DNA of 64,000 bases, from NCBI RefSeq assembly GCF_001006305.1, contig NZ_LBHJ01000001.1, forward strand, positions 62,001-126,000, written 5' to 3'. The first letter of the stretch is position 1. Each line of letters opens with the position of its first letter. The notes beneath the pieces are model-generated. The model did no database searches, was not told where the DNA came from, and was given only the letters and a program-made list of their open reading frames with translations. The DNA is from Silvibacterium bohemicum (GTDB lineage Bacteria > Acidobacteriota > Terriglobia > Terriglobales > Acidobacteriaceae). The position numbers were made by a program, and so were the translations under genes. Of this stretch, positions 1-8,167 are shown piece after piece.

Positions 1-78
1 AAGAAGGGCGGAGTCAGCAGCAGCAGCGCGGGGGATGAGCGCCGCTTCGGCCAGTTCGCGTTGAAAGTTAACTTTTAG
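1..78 (+). CDS. C-terminal tail of a probable outer-membrane beta-barrel protein (5' end outside window)
   Basis: An open frame enters from the left edge and stops with TAG at 76-78, giving 25 residues that end in RRFGQFALKVNF. A final alternating hydrophobic strand with a terminal Phe is the usual end of outer-membrane barrels. Acidobacterial TonB-dependent or Oar-like receptors often finish with a similar QFALK-x-x-F string. The identification rests on this tail alone. A strong terminator follows 19 bases later, which supports a real gene end. Confidence 0.45.
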   Translation, partial: KKGGVSSSSAGDERRFGQFALKVNF

Positions 79-97
79 CCGCGGAATTTTGCGAAAC

Positions 98-130
98 AAA
101 GGCACGGCTTCGGCCGTGCCTTTGTTGTTT
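98..130 (+). terminator. Rho-independent terminator
   Basis: An 11-bp perfect stem (98-108 with 113-123) encloses a UUCG tetraloop and is followed by TTTGTTGTTT. It lies just after the partial gene that ends at 78. The A-rich left flank means it could also work for the opposite strand and serve fabG, which ends at 278. Confidence 0.85.
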
Positions 131-210
131 CCAGCGGAGGCTCTAGTCTCTTGAGTCACGAGTGTGTGGGACATGGAAGTCGCTCTGCTGCTGTGCCGGG
201 CTTAAAAAAA

Positions 211-250
211 CTGCAGATCCCACCACTGCGCTACGGTCGGGAAGACAAAT
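211..250. repeat. Dispersed intergenic repeat, family A (degenerate copy)
   Basis: This copy has the pattern CTGCAG-TCC ... GCGCTACGGTCGGGA-GACAA. Better copies occur at 11677, 13863, 15576, 21505, 22561, 49491 and 60325. All lie between genes and contain no reading frame of their own. Confidence 0.6.
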
Positions 251-277
251 TGTGAGAGTAATCGCAGACTCAAGGCT

Positions 278-1024
278 CTAGGCCATGTGCATGCCGCCGT
301 TGACGTCGAGGGTGTGGCCGGTGATGTAGGCGGCTTCCTCGGAGGCCAGGAAGCGGACGGCGTGGGCGACATCCTGCTCGGTGCCGGCGCGGCCGAGCGG
401 AATCTGCGCCAGCATGGCTTCGAGCTGCTTCTCTTCGAGCACTCCGGTCATCGCGGTTTCGATATAGCCGGGCGCCACGGCATTCACGGTGATGCTGCGC
501 GATGCCAGCTCGCGGGCCAGGGCCTTGGTGAAGCCGATGAGCCCAGCCTTGCTGGCGGCGTAATTGGCTTGTCCTGCCTGTCCGGTTTCGCCGACGATGC
601 TGGTCATGTTGATGATCCGACCCCAGCGCGCTTTGAGCATGGAGCTCAGCACGGCCTGGGTCATCAGGAACTGGCCGGTGAGGTTGGTCTGGATGACGCT
701 GTCCCAATCGGCGCGCTTCATGCGCAGCAAGAGCGTGTCCTTGGTGATGCCGGCGTTATTCACCAGGATGTCAATGCTGCCGAAGTGGGCGATGGCGGCC
801 TTGGCTCCGGCCTTGATGGAGTCTTCGCTGGCGATGTCGATGGCGAAGACCTGGGCGGCGCCTCCGGCGGCGGTGATTTCAGCGGCGACGCCGGCCAATT
901 TCGATTCATTGCGTGCGGCGAGAGCGATGCGGGCTCCGGCCTTGGCCAGCTCCAGTGCGCAGGCCCGGCCGATGCCCTGCGAGGCTCCGGTAACGAGTGC
1001 GGTTTTTCCTTCCAGTGATGCCAT
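278..1024 (-). CDS. fabG: 3-oxoacyl-[acyl-carrier-protein] reductase FabG
   Basis: A 248-residue short-chain dehydrogenase that reduces 3-oxoacyl-ACP with NADPH in cytosolic type II fatty-acid elongation. The Rossmann motif TGASQGIG is at residues 12-19, LVNNAG is near 87-92, and the catalytic Ser142, Tyr155 and Lys159 are in place (YAASK). The carboxy end VNGGMHMA is typical of FabG. It stands alone on the minus strand rather than in a fab cluster; fabH is about 49 kb away. Another SDR substrate cannot be fully excluded, but length and motifs fit FabG best. Confidence 0.9.
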   Translation of the reverse strand: MASLEGKTALVTGASQGIGRACALELAKAGARIALAARNESKLAGVAAEITAAGGAAQVFAIDIASEDSIKAGAKAAIAHFGSIDILVNNAGITKDTLLLRMKRADWDSVIQTNLTGQFLMTQAVLSSMLKARWGRIINMTSIVGETGQAGQANYAASKAGLIGFTKALARELASRSITVNAVAPGYIETAMTGVLEEKQLEAMLAQIPLGRAGTEQDVAHAVRFLASEEAAYITGHTLDVNGGMHMA

Positions 1025-1261
1025 GCTTTTGGGGGTTCTCCAATGATTACCTGGGGATAATTATAAAAGAGCGGGGTGTAAGAGCAGGGTGGAAGAGCAG
1101 GGGTTAGGGTGTAGGGGTTAGGGTGGATGTTTCCACATCTCGGAGTCGAGTGGGCACCCAGCCCTTGCTCAATCCAGAATGCTGCTGACCATTGTCGTGC
1201 CTGACGGCTAGCTGCCATCCGGGATAGAATTAATACCAGGTAACACCTTGGAGTACCGCAC

Positions 1262-1546
1262 ATGTCTTCCTCTGCGACTACCAGCATCAAGCTTGACGAG
1301 AAGATGAAAGAACGAGTTCAGCGCCTTGCGGCGTTGCGACGCCGCACTCCCCATTGGATTATGCGGGAGGCAATCGAGCAGTACGTTCTTCATGAGGAGA
1401 AGCGGGAGCAGATCCGACAGGACGCGCTGGCGGCCTGGGCTCATTACCAGGAGACAGGCCTGCACGTTACAGCCGAGGAAGCCGATGCATGGCTGGCGAA
1501 GTTGGAGGCCGGTGAGGATGCGCAGCCGCCTGAATGCCACGCCTGA
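1262..1546 (+). CDS. Ribbon-helix-helix (CopG/RelB-like) antitoxin
   Basis: A 94-residue protein that opens with TSIKLDEKMKERVQRLA, a ribbon-helix-helix strand and first helix, followed by HWIMREAIEQYV as the second helix. The rest is a charged helical tail that would wrap the toxin. It overlaps the RelE-type gene at 1534 by 13 bases, the usual coupled arrangement of type II toxin-antitoxin pairs. Such antitoxins bind their own promoter. The sequence TTGGAGTACCGCAC before the ATG supplies a GGAG ribosome site. The family call is firm; its action as an antitoxin is inferred from the partner. Confidence 0.82.
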   Translation: MSSSATTSIKLDEKMKERVQRLAALRRRTPHWIMREAIEQYVLHEEKREQIRQDALAAWAHYQETGLHVTAEEADAWLAKLEAGEDAQPPECHA

Positions 1547-1824
1547 AGTGGTCGCAGCCCGCGCTGCTGGACGTCGCCCGTCTGCATGATTTTCTTGCTT
1601 CCAAAAGCAAGGAAGCAGCGAAGCGCGCGGTCAGAGCTATCCGTGAAGGAGTGAAGGCGCTCGGTACACATCCGGAGATTGGCCGTCCAGTGGAAGAGTT
1701 GCCCGACGAATTCCGCGAATGGGTCATCGAATTTGGCAAGGGAGCCTATGTGGCTCTTTACCACTATGACGGAAAGCAGGTCGTGATCCTGGCTATCCGG
1801 CATGGGCGCGAATCCGGATACTAG
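1534..1824 (+). CDS. RelE/ParE family toxin
   Basis: A 96-residue basic protein with the RelE/ParE fold pattern: an N-terminal strand and WSQPALLDVARLHDFLASKS helix, the loop HPEIGRPVEELP, and C-terminal strands VALYHYDGKQVVILAIRHGRES. The GR-x-V and VxILAIRHGRE stretches are family hallmarks. Family members either cleave mRNA on the ribosome or poison gyrase; the sequence alone does not decide which. It starts inside the antitoxin gene, so the two are probably translationally coupled. Confidence 0.85.
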   Translation: MPRLKWSQPALLDVARLHDFLASKSKEAAKRAVRAIREGVKALGTHPEIGRPVEELPDEFREWVIEFGKGAYVALYHYDGKQVVILAIRHGRESGY

Positions 1825-1864
1825 GGCCTTTCCCCACCCTGTTTCCTATACCCTATCCCCTGCT

Positions 1865-2770
1865 TTATAGCGGCTTGGCTGCCGGTACGGGCTGTCCGGC
1901 GCGCTGCCTTACCAGGGCGGGCAGCTGCTCCAGCGACCAGATGTAGACCACCAGCTCGCGGCTGTAGTGGAGCAGGGGTTTGGTATCGGGCAGGACGATG
2001 CCGTGGGCAGCGGGCAGCTCGTTGATTTCGAACTCCGCTTCGGCGCGTTCCAGCGGCCAGGGCAGATGATGAATATTGCCTTTGAAGAGCGTTCCGCTGG
2101 GATGGGCGGCGTAGAGCGCGTAGCGTTCGGTCAGAAACTGTTCGAGACCATGCTTGTCGGAGGCCTCGCCCAGGCTGCGATAGCGGGCGCGGAAACGGGC
2201 GGGCGTCCTGGTCAGATGCCGCTCACTGGTATAGCAGAACTCGCGGTTGTCGCAGTGGTCGATGCGCATTTTGGCCCAGTAGTAGGGCAGCCGGTAGAAG
2301 AGGCGGGCGTAGGCGACGGCCAGCGGATTGCCGGCGTCGAGCGAGAAGAAATAGACGCCGCCGAGATTGGAATGCGGCTCGCGTACATAGGTACGCAAAT
2401 TCAGCTCGGGAAAGCGGCTCGCCCCAGGAATCGCGGGCATGCCGCGCCTGCGAATCTGGTCCATCCAGAAGGGAACGATGCCGACCCAGGCCGATCCGTC
2501 GAAGGTGTCGACGGCGAGGCCCTCGGGAAGCAGGGCGGCTATCTGCGCGGCGGGAACCGGCCAGTGAGCGAAGAGCAGGTCGTTCCAGCGCTGGGTCATC
2601 GACCAGTGAGCGGTGGGCAGTGGCCAGGGGCGATGGCCGGTGGTCGACAGAATATCGCGCATGTTGGAAGACGGGCCGGACCGCTTTTCCGGAGCCCGCC
2701 TGCCAAAGTAGAGACGGGATTTCTGCTCATGAAGTTGTGGCATCGATTCGTGGTTCGCGGTGTCGTTCAC
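1865..2770 (-). CDS. DUF2071 (YqjF-like) family protein
   Basis: A 301-residue protein. After a poorly conserved 50-residue N-terminus it shows the DUF2071 pattern: WNDLLFAHWPVPAAQIAALL, then DGSAWVGIVPFWM, FPELNLRTYV and GVYFFSLDAGNPLAVAYAR. The family is often described as acetoacetate-decarboxylase-like in fold, but its substrate is unknown. The start may be internal, for example Met37 near 2662, since the first 36 residues look unlike the family. It has no operon partner. Confidence 0.75.
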   Translation of the reverse strand: MNDTANHESMPQLHEQKSRLYFGRRAPEKRSGPSSNMRDILSTTGHRPWPLPTAHWSMTQRWNDLLFAHWPVPAAQIAALLPEGLAVDTFDGSAWVGIVPFWMDQIRRRGMPAIPGASRFPELNLRTYVREPHSNLGGVYFFSLDAGNPLAVAYARLFYRLPYYWAKMRIDHCDNREFCYTSERHLTRTPARFRARYRSLGEASDKHGLEQFLTERYALYAAHPSGTLFKGNIHHLPWPLERAEAEFEINELPAAHGIVLPDTKPLLHYSRELVVYIWSLEQLPALVRQRAGQPVPAAKPL

Positions 2771-2911
2771 GCTTTTTTAAGAAGCTCGCGCAGATTCCAG
2801 CTGGGGTACCCCAAGGCATCAAAGTGTACGCTATTTTTCCTCAGGAAAAGCGAAAGATAGCCAGTCTTCAACAGGATGTAGCGGCGGGAAGCCATCACGA
2901 TACCGTATCCT

Positions 2912-4510
2912 GTGCCCATGCCTGAAATTGAAGCCGCCTCCTCCGTTGTCGACCCTGTTCCACCTGCCAGCGAGCGGCCGCAAAACCAGACCGAAGTCTT
3001 TGCCGTTCACGGCGCCGATCCGGAGGTGCTGGCCTATGCCATGGCCAAATATTCGCGGTCGTCGCTCTCCATGAAAGACTCGCTTCGCGAGATCAGCAGC
3101 CAGCGTGCAGAACAGTTTCTAAACACATTCTATTTCCAATATGGGCATCGCTCCATCGCCGACCTGGCACATTTGGCCTTTGCCATCGAGCGGCTCTCGC
3201 TGCTGGCGGCGATTGTGCTGGTGGACGAGCAGCGCTGGGATGGGCAGGAGCGGTCGACGCGCTACCAGAATTTCCGCAAAAGCGGCTGGTATATGCCGGA
3301 TTTCGGGGCCGACCAGGCATCGGCAAGCCTGTTCGGGGAAAGCATCGAGTCGCTCTTCGCGACGTATCACGAGGTTGCCGAGGGGGTGGCGGAGTCGCTG
3401 AAGTCGAGCGTGGCCAAGCCGGAGGAGATGAAGCCGGAGACCTACGAGCGGACGCTGAAGGCGCGGGCCTTCGACGTGGCTCGTTACCTGCTGCCGCTGG
3501 CTACCAACACCTCGCTCGGCCAGATCGTGAATGCGCGGACGCTGGAGACGCAGGTTTCTCGGCTGCTTTCGAGCCCGTTCGCCGAGATACGGCAGCTGGG
3601 CGAGAAGCTGCGCGCGGCGGCCAGCGGCGCGGCATGGAACGTCTGCGGAGAAGATTTTGCCCGGCTGCAAACGGAGATTGCGGCGGCCGATGCCGGTCTG
3701 GGCGAGCGCGCTGCCGAACTGCTGACACGCGAGGTGAAAACTGCTCCGACGCTGGTGAAGTACGCCGCGCCCAATGAGTACGAGATGACGACGCGTCGCG
3801 AGCTGCGCCAGGCGGCCGCCGACCTGATGAAACAGGAGCGCATCGATGCTGCGCCGCTGGTCGATCTGATCGATGCCGATCCGAGTCTGGAGGTCGAGCT
3901 GGCGACGACGCTGCTTTATGGCGCGTCCCATTACCCTTACCGGCAGATCCGCAACCATGTTGCGGTTCTGCCCGCGGTGCGGCGCAACGAGATTATTGCG
4001 CTCGGCACGCGCCATCGCGGACGCCACGACGAGCTGCTGCGCGAGTTCTCGGCAGGACAGGTGCTCAAGTTCGACATCCTGATGGATATCGGCGGCTTCC
4101 GCGATATGCACCGGCATCGGCGCTGCGTGCAGGTGCTGCAAGGATTCACCTCCGAGCATGGCTTCGACACGCCGGAGGGGCTGAAGGAGGCCGGGCTTCT
4201 GCCGGTTTACGAAAAGGCCATGAAGGCCGCGCATGCCGCCTATGCGAAGCTGGCCGGTGGAGAGGCTCCCGAAGCGACGCAGTCGGCGCAATATCTTTTG
4301 CCGCTGGGCACGCGCAACCGGGCTCTCTTCAAAATGGATTTCGCCGAGGCGCTCTATATCTCCGAACTGCGATCGGCTCCGCAAGGGCATTTTTCCTATC
4401 GCCGCGTGGCCTGGGAGATGTATCGCGCGGTGCAGGAGCGGCATCCGGTGCTGGCCCAGTATTTCCGAGTGACGGATGTGAATGAGCCGGTGGATTTGCT
4501 GAAGCGCTAG
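2912..4510 (+). CDS. Double-length ThyX-family (FAD-dependent thymidylate synthase-like) protein
   Basis: A 532-residue protein, about twice the length of ordinary ThyX (220-250), with two ThyX-like halves. The first half has GHRSIADLAHLAFAIERLS (79-97) and the end of the ThyX motif, QERSTRY (112-118), but DEQR stands where RHR is expected. The second half carries FRDMHRHRRCVQ, with RHR at 401-403, but lacks the S-x-R-Y end. ThyX methylates dUMP using FAD, NADPH and methylene-tetrahydrofolate, with the active site built from neighbouring subunits, so the fusion could assemble one composite site. Catalytic competence is unproven. The start at 2912 follows a long leader on the same strand. Confidence 0.75.
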   Translation: MPMPEIEAASSVVDPVPPASERPQNQTEVFAVHGADPEVLAYAMAKYSRSSLSMKDSLREISSQRAEQFLNTFYFQYGHRSIADLAHLAFAIERLSLLAAIVLVDEQRWDGQERSTRYQNFRKSGWYMPDFGADQASASLFGESIESLFATYHEVAEGVAESLKSSVAKPEEMKPETYERTLKARAFDVARYLLPLATNTSLGQIVNARTLETQVSRLLSSPFAEIRQLGEKLRAAASGAAWNVCGEDFARLQTEIAAADAGLGERAAELLTREVKTAPTLVKYAAPNEYEMTTRRELRQAAADLMKQERIDAAPLVDLIDADPSLEVELATTLLYGASHYPYRQIRNHVAVLPAVRRNEIIALGTRHRGRHDELLREFSAGQVLKFDILMDIGGFRDMHRHRRCVQVLQGFTSEHGFDTPEGLKEAGLLPVYEKAMKAAHAAYAKLAGGEAPEATQSAQYLLPLGTRNRALFKMDFAEALYISELRSAPQGHFSYRRVAWEMYRAVQERHPVLAQYFRVTDVNEPVDLLKR

Positions 4511-4525
4511 GCATTTGCCATGCGG

Positions 4526-4632
4526 GCGGACGCGCCTTCGGCGGGACTTGCCGTCCAGGCGATTGCGCCTTCGGCGCTTGATGCGTGGAGGCCGGCGATT
4601 GTGGTCTCCCACATCTCAAATCGAGATGTGGG
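4526..4632. repeat. Composite intergenic repeat: family C units plus family B hairpin
   Basis: GCGCCTTCGGCGGGACTTGC and CCAGGCGATTGCGCCTTCGGCG units (4530-4578) are followed by the hairpin CCCACATCTC / GAGATGTGGG (4608-4617 with 4623-4632). The same units recur at 13228-13332 and 18733-18843 in different arrangements. Confidence 0.7.
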
Positions 4633-4651
4633 GCGCCCGGGATTCTTGCGT

Positions 4652-4678
4652 CGTATTTTCTTGTAATACGCCGTATTA
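4652..4678. promoter_or_regulatory. Probable operator of the downstream toxin-antitoxin pair
   Basis: A perfect inverted repeat TAATACG-C-CGTATTA lies at 4664-4678, with a further CGTATT half-site at 4652-4657. It ends 7 bases before the antitoxin ATG at 4686. RHH antitoxins typically bind such short repeated half-sites to repress their own operon. The palindrome is seen directly; the binding is inferred. Confidence 0.6.
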
Positions 4679-4685
4679 TTTAGGA

Positions 4686-4955
4686 ATGGGTGCTCAGAAG
4701 ACCGTCAGTTTTCGCATGGATGCCGGTAAGGTGGAAGCGCTCGACGAGCTTGCGGCGCAGACTCGCCGTGATCGTACTTTCCTGTTGAATGAGGCGGTCG
4801 ATGCGTGGCTCGATCTGCATTCGTATCAGCAGCGGCTGGTGGAAGCGGGCATGAAAGCGGCGGAAGAAGGCCGGTTTGTGGACAATACCGAGATGCGCAA
4901 GCGTCTGGCTGGGCTGAAGAAGGCAGCGTCGAAGAAGAGAAGCCCTAAGGCATGA
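4686..4955 (+). CDS. Ribbon-helix-helix antitoxin
   Basis: An 89-residue protein whose N-terminus KTVSFRMDAGKVEALDELA and following RTFLLNEAVDAWLDLH form a ribbon-helix-helix DNA-binding unit. A lysine-rich tail follows. The ATG at 4686 is chosen over a longer upstream frame because that extension is made of repeat sequence and crosses the palindromic operator. A TAGGA ribosome site sits immediately upstream. The stop overlaps the toxin start at 4952 by four bases (ATGA). Confidence 0.82.
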   Translation: MGAQKTVSFRMDAGKVEALDELAAQTRRDRTFLLNEAVDAWLDLHSYQQRLVEAGMKAAEEGRFVDNTEMRKRLAGLKKAASKKRSPKA

Positions 4956-5251
4956 AGGTCCGCTGGACCGAGCCTGCGGCGGTCAACTGGGAGCAGGCTT
5001 TCGAGTACATTGCGCAGGACAACGTCACGGCTGCCTTGGCCATTGCCGAGAAGATCATCGAAATGACTGAGATGCTGGCGGTGCATCCGCATGCCGGAAG
5101 GCCGGGACGCGTTGCCGGAACTCGCGAGCTGGTGATTTCCGGCTCGCCGTTCCTTCTTGCCTATGGAGTCGATATCGCCGAGGACGTGATCTGGATCTAC
5201 GCGGTCTATCACGGGCGGAGAAGATGGCCGGAGCGATTCCCGAAAAAGTGA
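4952..5251 (+). CDS. RelE/ParE family toxin
   Basis: A 99-residue protein starting MKVRWTEPAAVNWEQAFEYI, with HPHAGRPGRVAGTRELVI in the middle and VIWIYAVYHGRRRWPERF at the end. These are the classic ParE/RelE landmarks: a GR-P-G-R loop and a terminal strand with basic residues. It is translationally coupled to the preceding antitoxin by an ATGA overlap. The type of toxicity, gyrase or mRNA, cannot be told from sequence. Confidence 0.85.
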   Translation: MKVRWTEPAAVNWEQAFEYIAQDNVTAALAIAEKIIEMTEMLAVHPHAGRPGRVAGTRELVISGSPFLLAYGVDIAEDVIWIYAVYHGRRRWPERFPKK

Positions 5252-5485
5252 TCGGTATGGGCCTGAGATGTGTGGAAATTGTCTGTCGGCGAGGGCAATG
5301 GCATTGTTTTTTGAGCTGAAGGGTCAATCCCAGGAGCGCTTCCACACTGCCAGATGTTACTATAGTTTTTGTATTTTCTTCGCCCCTTGATTTTCAATGC
5401 TACTATGCACTCAACCCGCACTGTCCCAATTAGAAACATGGTTTCATTTTGGTTTTGACGTGCGTCCCTAGACTGGAGAAACAAC

Positions 5486-6568
5486 GTGGCTGACGACCGT
5501 TCCCGCGCTATAGACCTGGCGCTTTCGCAGATCGAAAAACAATTTGGCAAGGGCTCCATCATGCGGCTGGGCAGCAAAGAGGTGGTGCCGATTGCGACCA
5601 TCTCCACCGGATCGATCTCTTTCGATGCGGCGCTGGGCGTGGGCGGAGTGCCGCGCGGCCGGGTGATCGAGATCTTCGGTCCTGAGTCGTCGGGCAAAAC
5701 CACCCTTACGCTGCAGATCATCGCTGAGGCGCAGAAGGCCGGCGGCATGGCGGCGTTTGTGGATGCGGAACATGCGCTGGACCCCATCTATGCCAAGAAG
5801 CTGGGCGTCGACGTGGACAACCTGCTGGTGTCGCAGCCGGATTACGGCGAGCAGGCGCTGGAGATCACCGAGGCGCTGGTGCGCTCGGGAGCCATCGACG
5901 TGCTGGTGGTGGACTCGGTAGCGGCGCTGGTGCCGAAGGCGGAACTGGACGGCGAGATGGGCGATTCGCACATGGGACTGCAGGCGCGGCTGATGTCGCA
6001 GGCGCTGCGGAAGCTGACCGGAACGGTGTCGAAATCGCGGACTTCGCTCATTTTTATTAACCAGATCCGGGAAAAGATCGGCGTGATGTTCGGTAATCCT
6101 GAGACGACGACGGGCGGGCGCGCACTCAAGTTCTACTCCTCGGTTCGTATCGATATCCGGCGTATCGCAGCGGTGAAGGAAGGCGACGTGGTCGTCGGCT
6201 CGCGGACCAAGGTCAAGATCGTGAAGAACAAGGTGGCCGCACCGTTCCGCGAGGCGGAGTTCGACATTCTCTACGGCGAGGGCATCTCGCGCGAGGGCGA
6301 TGTTCTGGATCTGGCGGTGAACAACAACATCGTCGAGAAGTCCGGCGCGTGGTACAGCTACAGCGGCGAGCGTATCGGCCAGGGGCGCGAGAATGTTCGC
6401 ACCTTCCTCAAGGAGAACAAGGATACCTTTGCCCGGATCGATGCACAGCTTCGCCAGAAATTGGGTATCGCGAGCCCGAATGCCGCTCCGGCGGAGATTC
6501 CGGTGGTGCCGGTCAACGGCGCAGCCATCGCGCAAGAGGCGGTAAGGCCGGCGGCGCGGCGGCAGTAG
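5486..6568 (+). CDS. recA: Recombinase RecA
   Basis: A 360-residue RecA, the ATP-dependent strand-exchange protein of homologous recombination that also triggers LexA self-cleavage. Walker A GPESSGKT is at 65-72, followed by the conserved DAEHALDP, Walker [10 protein letters not shown] and [20 protein letters not shown]. The start is GTG at 5486 with GGAG nine bases upstream. The 234-base upstream region contains no SOS box that I can name. A terminator follows directly. The alanine- and proline-rich C-terminal tail differs from the acidic tail of the E. coli protein. Confidence 0.98.
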   Translation: MADDRSRAIDLALSQIEKQFGKGSIMRLGSKEVVPIATISTGSISFDAALGVGGVPRGRVIEIFGPESSGKTTLTLQIIAEAQKAGGMAAFVDAEHALDPIYAKKLGVDVDNLLVSQPDYGEQALEITEALVRSGAIDVLVVDSVAALVPKAELDGEMGDSHMGLQARLMSQALRKLTGTVSKSRTSLIFINQIREKIGVMFGNPETTTGGRALKFYSSVRIDIRRIAAVKEGDVVVGSRTKVKIVKNKVAAPFREAEFDILYGEGISREGDVLDLAVNNNIVEKSGAWYSYSGERIGQGRENVRTFLKENKDTFARIDAQLRQKLGIASPNAAPAEIPVVPVNGAAIAQEAVRPAARRQ

Positions 6569-6589
6569 GGTTTCAAAATGGAATTTCGA

Positions 6590-6618
6590 AAGGGAGTTGG
6601 TTCGCCAGCTCCTTTTTT
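6590..6618 (+). terminator. Rho-independent terminator of recA
   Basis: The stem GGAGTTGG (6593-6600) pairs with CCAGCTCC (6605-6612), with one G-U pair, around a UUCG loop. Six T residues follow (6613-6618). It lies 25 bases after the recA stop. Confidence 0.88.
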
Positions 6619-6667
6619 ACTTCTCGCTCTATGTATGTATGCTTATGTATGTAAGGAGGGTTTCGGC

Positions 6668-7111
6668 ATGAGCAAAGCGGATGAGGTGATTCGATATGTT
6701 CGCAGGACGTATGTCGAGCCAGCCTTAGAGGGTGGTCATCGCATCATTAAGATCCGGGCTGGAGACGTTCATAAGGCGCTGCAGTTAAACAATCGCGTGC
6801 CGTCCGTCTGCCAGGCGCTTCTGTCGCAGCGTTTTCTCGACCAAAACAGCCTGGAGTTGGTGGAAAAACATGGTCCTCCCTCGGGGTCCAGCACGACCAT
6901 GGTCTTCACATATCGCTTGCATCGCGATGCTAAATCCTCGACTAGCCGGAATGGGCACAGTGGGTCCGACAGCCAGCCAAGTCTTCTGCTATCTCTTCGA
7001 GGCGCCGGGAAAGAGCTGTTCGCCAAATTGGGAGGAGGGGAGACACTCCTGCAAGAGGAGCGGCGGAGATGGAACACTGACACGGCGCCGCTTTCCCGGA
7101 GAAAGGCGTGA
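6668..7111 (+). CDS. Putative antitoxin partner of a PIN-domain toxin
   Basis: A 147-residue protein of no family I can name. The first 100 residues look folded (ADEVIRYVRRTYVEPALEGG, then IKIRAGDVHKALQLNNRVPS, resembling a small winged-helix DNA-binding unit). The last 45 are basic and probably flexible. The ATG at 6668 is preferred to an earlier in-frame ATG at 6578 because AAGGAGGG lies eight bases upstream and the earlier stretch overlaps the recA terminator. The GTGA overlap with the PIN gene at 7108 suggests a toxin-antitoxin operon in which this is the antitoxin. It resembles neither VapB, Phd nor MazE at first sight. Confidence 0.6.
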   Translation: MSKADEVIRYVRRTYVEPALEGGHRIIKIRAGDVHKALQLNNRVPSVCQALLSQRFLDQNSLELVEKHGPPSGSSTTMVFTYRLHRDAKSSTSRNGHSGSDSQPSLLLSLRGAGKELFAKLGGGETLLQEERRRWNTDTAPLSRRKA

Positions 7112-7533
7112 GCCGCATTTATTGGGACGCGATGGTCTTTATCTATCTCATCGAAGATCATCCTGTTTTCGCTCCTAAAGTCGAACACATCTATAAGCGG
7201 ATGCTTGAACGGCAGGACACTCTTTGCACCAGTGCTTTCACCGTTGGCGAGGCGTTGATTGGACCGATGAAGGGCAAAGATACTGAATTGATCGCCAAGA
7301 TGAGAGCTTTGTTTCAAAGCTCTGAAGTGACATTGCTGTCATTTGATCCAGGCATCGCCGAGATGTATGCGGACTTACGGGCCAACTGTGCGGTGAAGGC
7401 TCCCGATGCCATCCATCTGGCAACGGCGGCTCATGCGCGGGTAGATCTTTTCCTGACCAACGATAAGCATTTGCAGCGGCTGACCATCCCGGGGATCGCC
7501 TTCATCGCGGGCTTGGACGGATCGGTCTTCTAG
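7108..7533 (+). CDS. PIN-domain ribonuclease (VapC-type toxin)
   Basis: A 141-residue PIN domain. The acidic metal-binding set is visible: Asp6 in IYWDAMVFIYLIED, Glu near 48 in FTVGEALIG, and Asp residues in KAPDAIHLATAAHARVDLFLTNDKHL. VapC toxins cleave tRNA or rRNA with Mg2+. The start is GTG at 7108, inside the stop of the upstream gene, so the pair is translationally coupled. The upstream partner is unlike the common VapB families. Confidence 0.85.
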   Translation: MSRIYWDAMVFIYLIEDHPVFAPKVEHIYKRMLERQDTLCTSAFTVGEALIGPMKGKDTELIAKMRALFQSSEVTLLSFDPGIAEMYADLRANCAVKAPDAIHLATAAHARVDLFLTNDKHLQRLTIPGIAFIAGLDGSVF

Positions 7534-7580
7534 CCTTCCCGAATTTTTACGCTGCTCTTACCTGATAAACTCCCTATGGC

Positions 7581-8075
7581 GTGAACACTGTAAAGGCCAT
7601 TTATCCCGGCAGCTTCGATCCGGTCACCAACGGGCATCTCGATCTCATTGCCCGCGGTGCGAAAATTTTCGATCACCTGGTTGTTGCCATCCTGCGCAAC
7701 TCTCACAAGAACCCGCTTTTCACGGTCGAAGAGCGAGTCGAGATGTTGACCGAGGGCATGGCCGGCTTCGGGAATGTCTCCATTGCGACATTCGATGGTC
7801 TTCTGGTCGATTTTGCTCAGGAGCAGAATGCGCAGGCGGTGATGCGCGGTATTCGTGCCATCAGCGATTACGAATACGAGCTGCAGATGGCGCTGATGAA
7901 TCGCAGGCTGGCTCCTGAGCTCGAGACCATCTTTCTGATGCCGGACGCCAAGTACTCCTTCGTCAGCTCGCGCCTGGTCAAAGAGGTCTTCGAGCTGGGC
8001 GGTTCGGTGAAGGGCCTGGTGCCCGAGTTCGTGATCGAACGCTTGAAGCAGCACGTCCCCAAAAGCGGAATTTAG
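7581..8075 (+). CDS. coaD: Phosphopantetheine adenylyltransferase CoaD
   Basis: A 164-residue nucleotidyltransferase that transfers AMP from ATP to 4'-phosphopantetheine, the penultimate step of coenzyme A synthesis. [14 protein letters not shown] (8-21) contains the T-x-GH motif. [20 protein letters not shown] and the C-terminal SSRLVKEV match the ISSTxxR region, here as VSSRLVKEV. The start is GTG at 7581; the overlapping ATG at 7577 is in another frame and stops at once. It is a single gene between the PIN module and a secreted VWFA protein. Confidence 0.96.
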   Translation: MNTVKAIYPGSFDPVTNGHLDLIARGAKIFDHLVVAILRNSHKNPLFTVEERVEMLTEGMAGFGNVSIATFDGLLVDFAQEQNAQAVMRGIRAISDYEYELQMALMNRRLAPELETIFLMPDAKYSFVSSRLVKEVFELGGSVKGLVPEFVIERLKQHVPKSGI

Positions 8076-8167
8076 GCATATCCAAAATCGCGGGAAATTG
8101 ATTTTGCACGATTCGATCTTTCGGGCGATTATGAATTTACCCCCAAGTTCAACATAGGCGGTTTCTC

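Noticed and set aside
1060-1130. GGGGTTAGGGTG tandem tract near 1100 as a telomere-like or regulatory element
   Set aside because: Only two or three imperfect units are present, and a similar purine-rich tract is common in these gaps; no consistent function can be argued.
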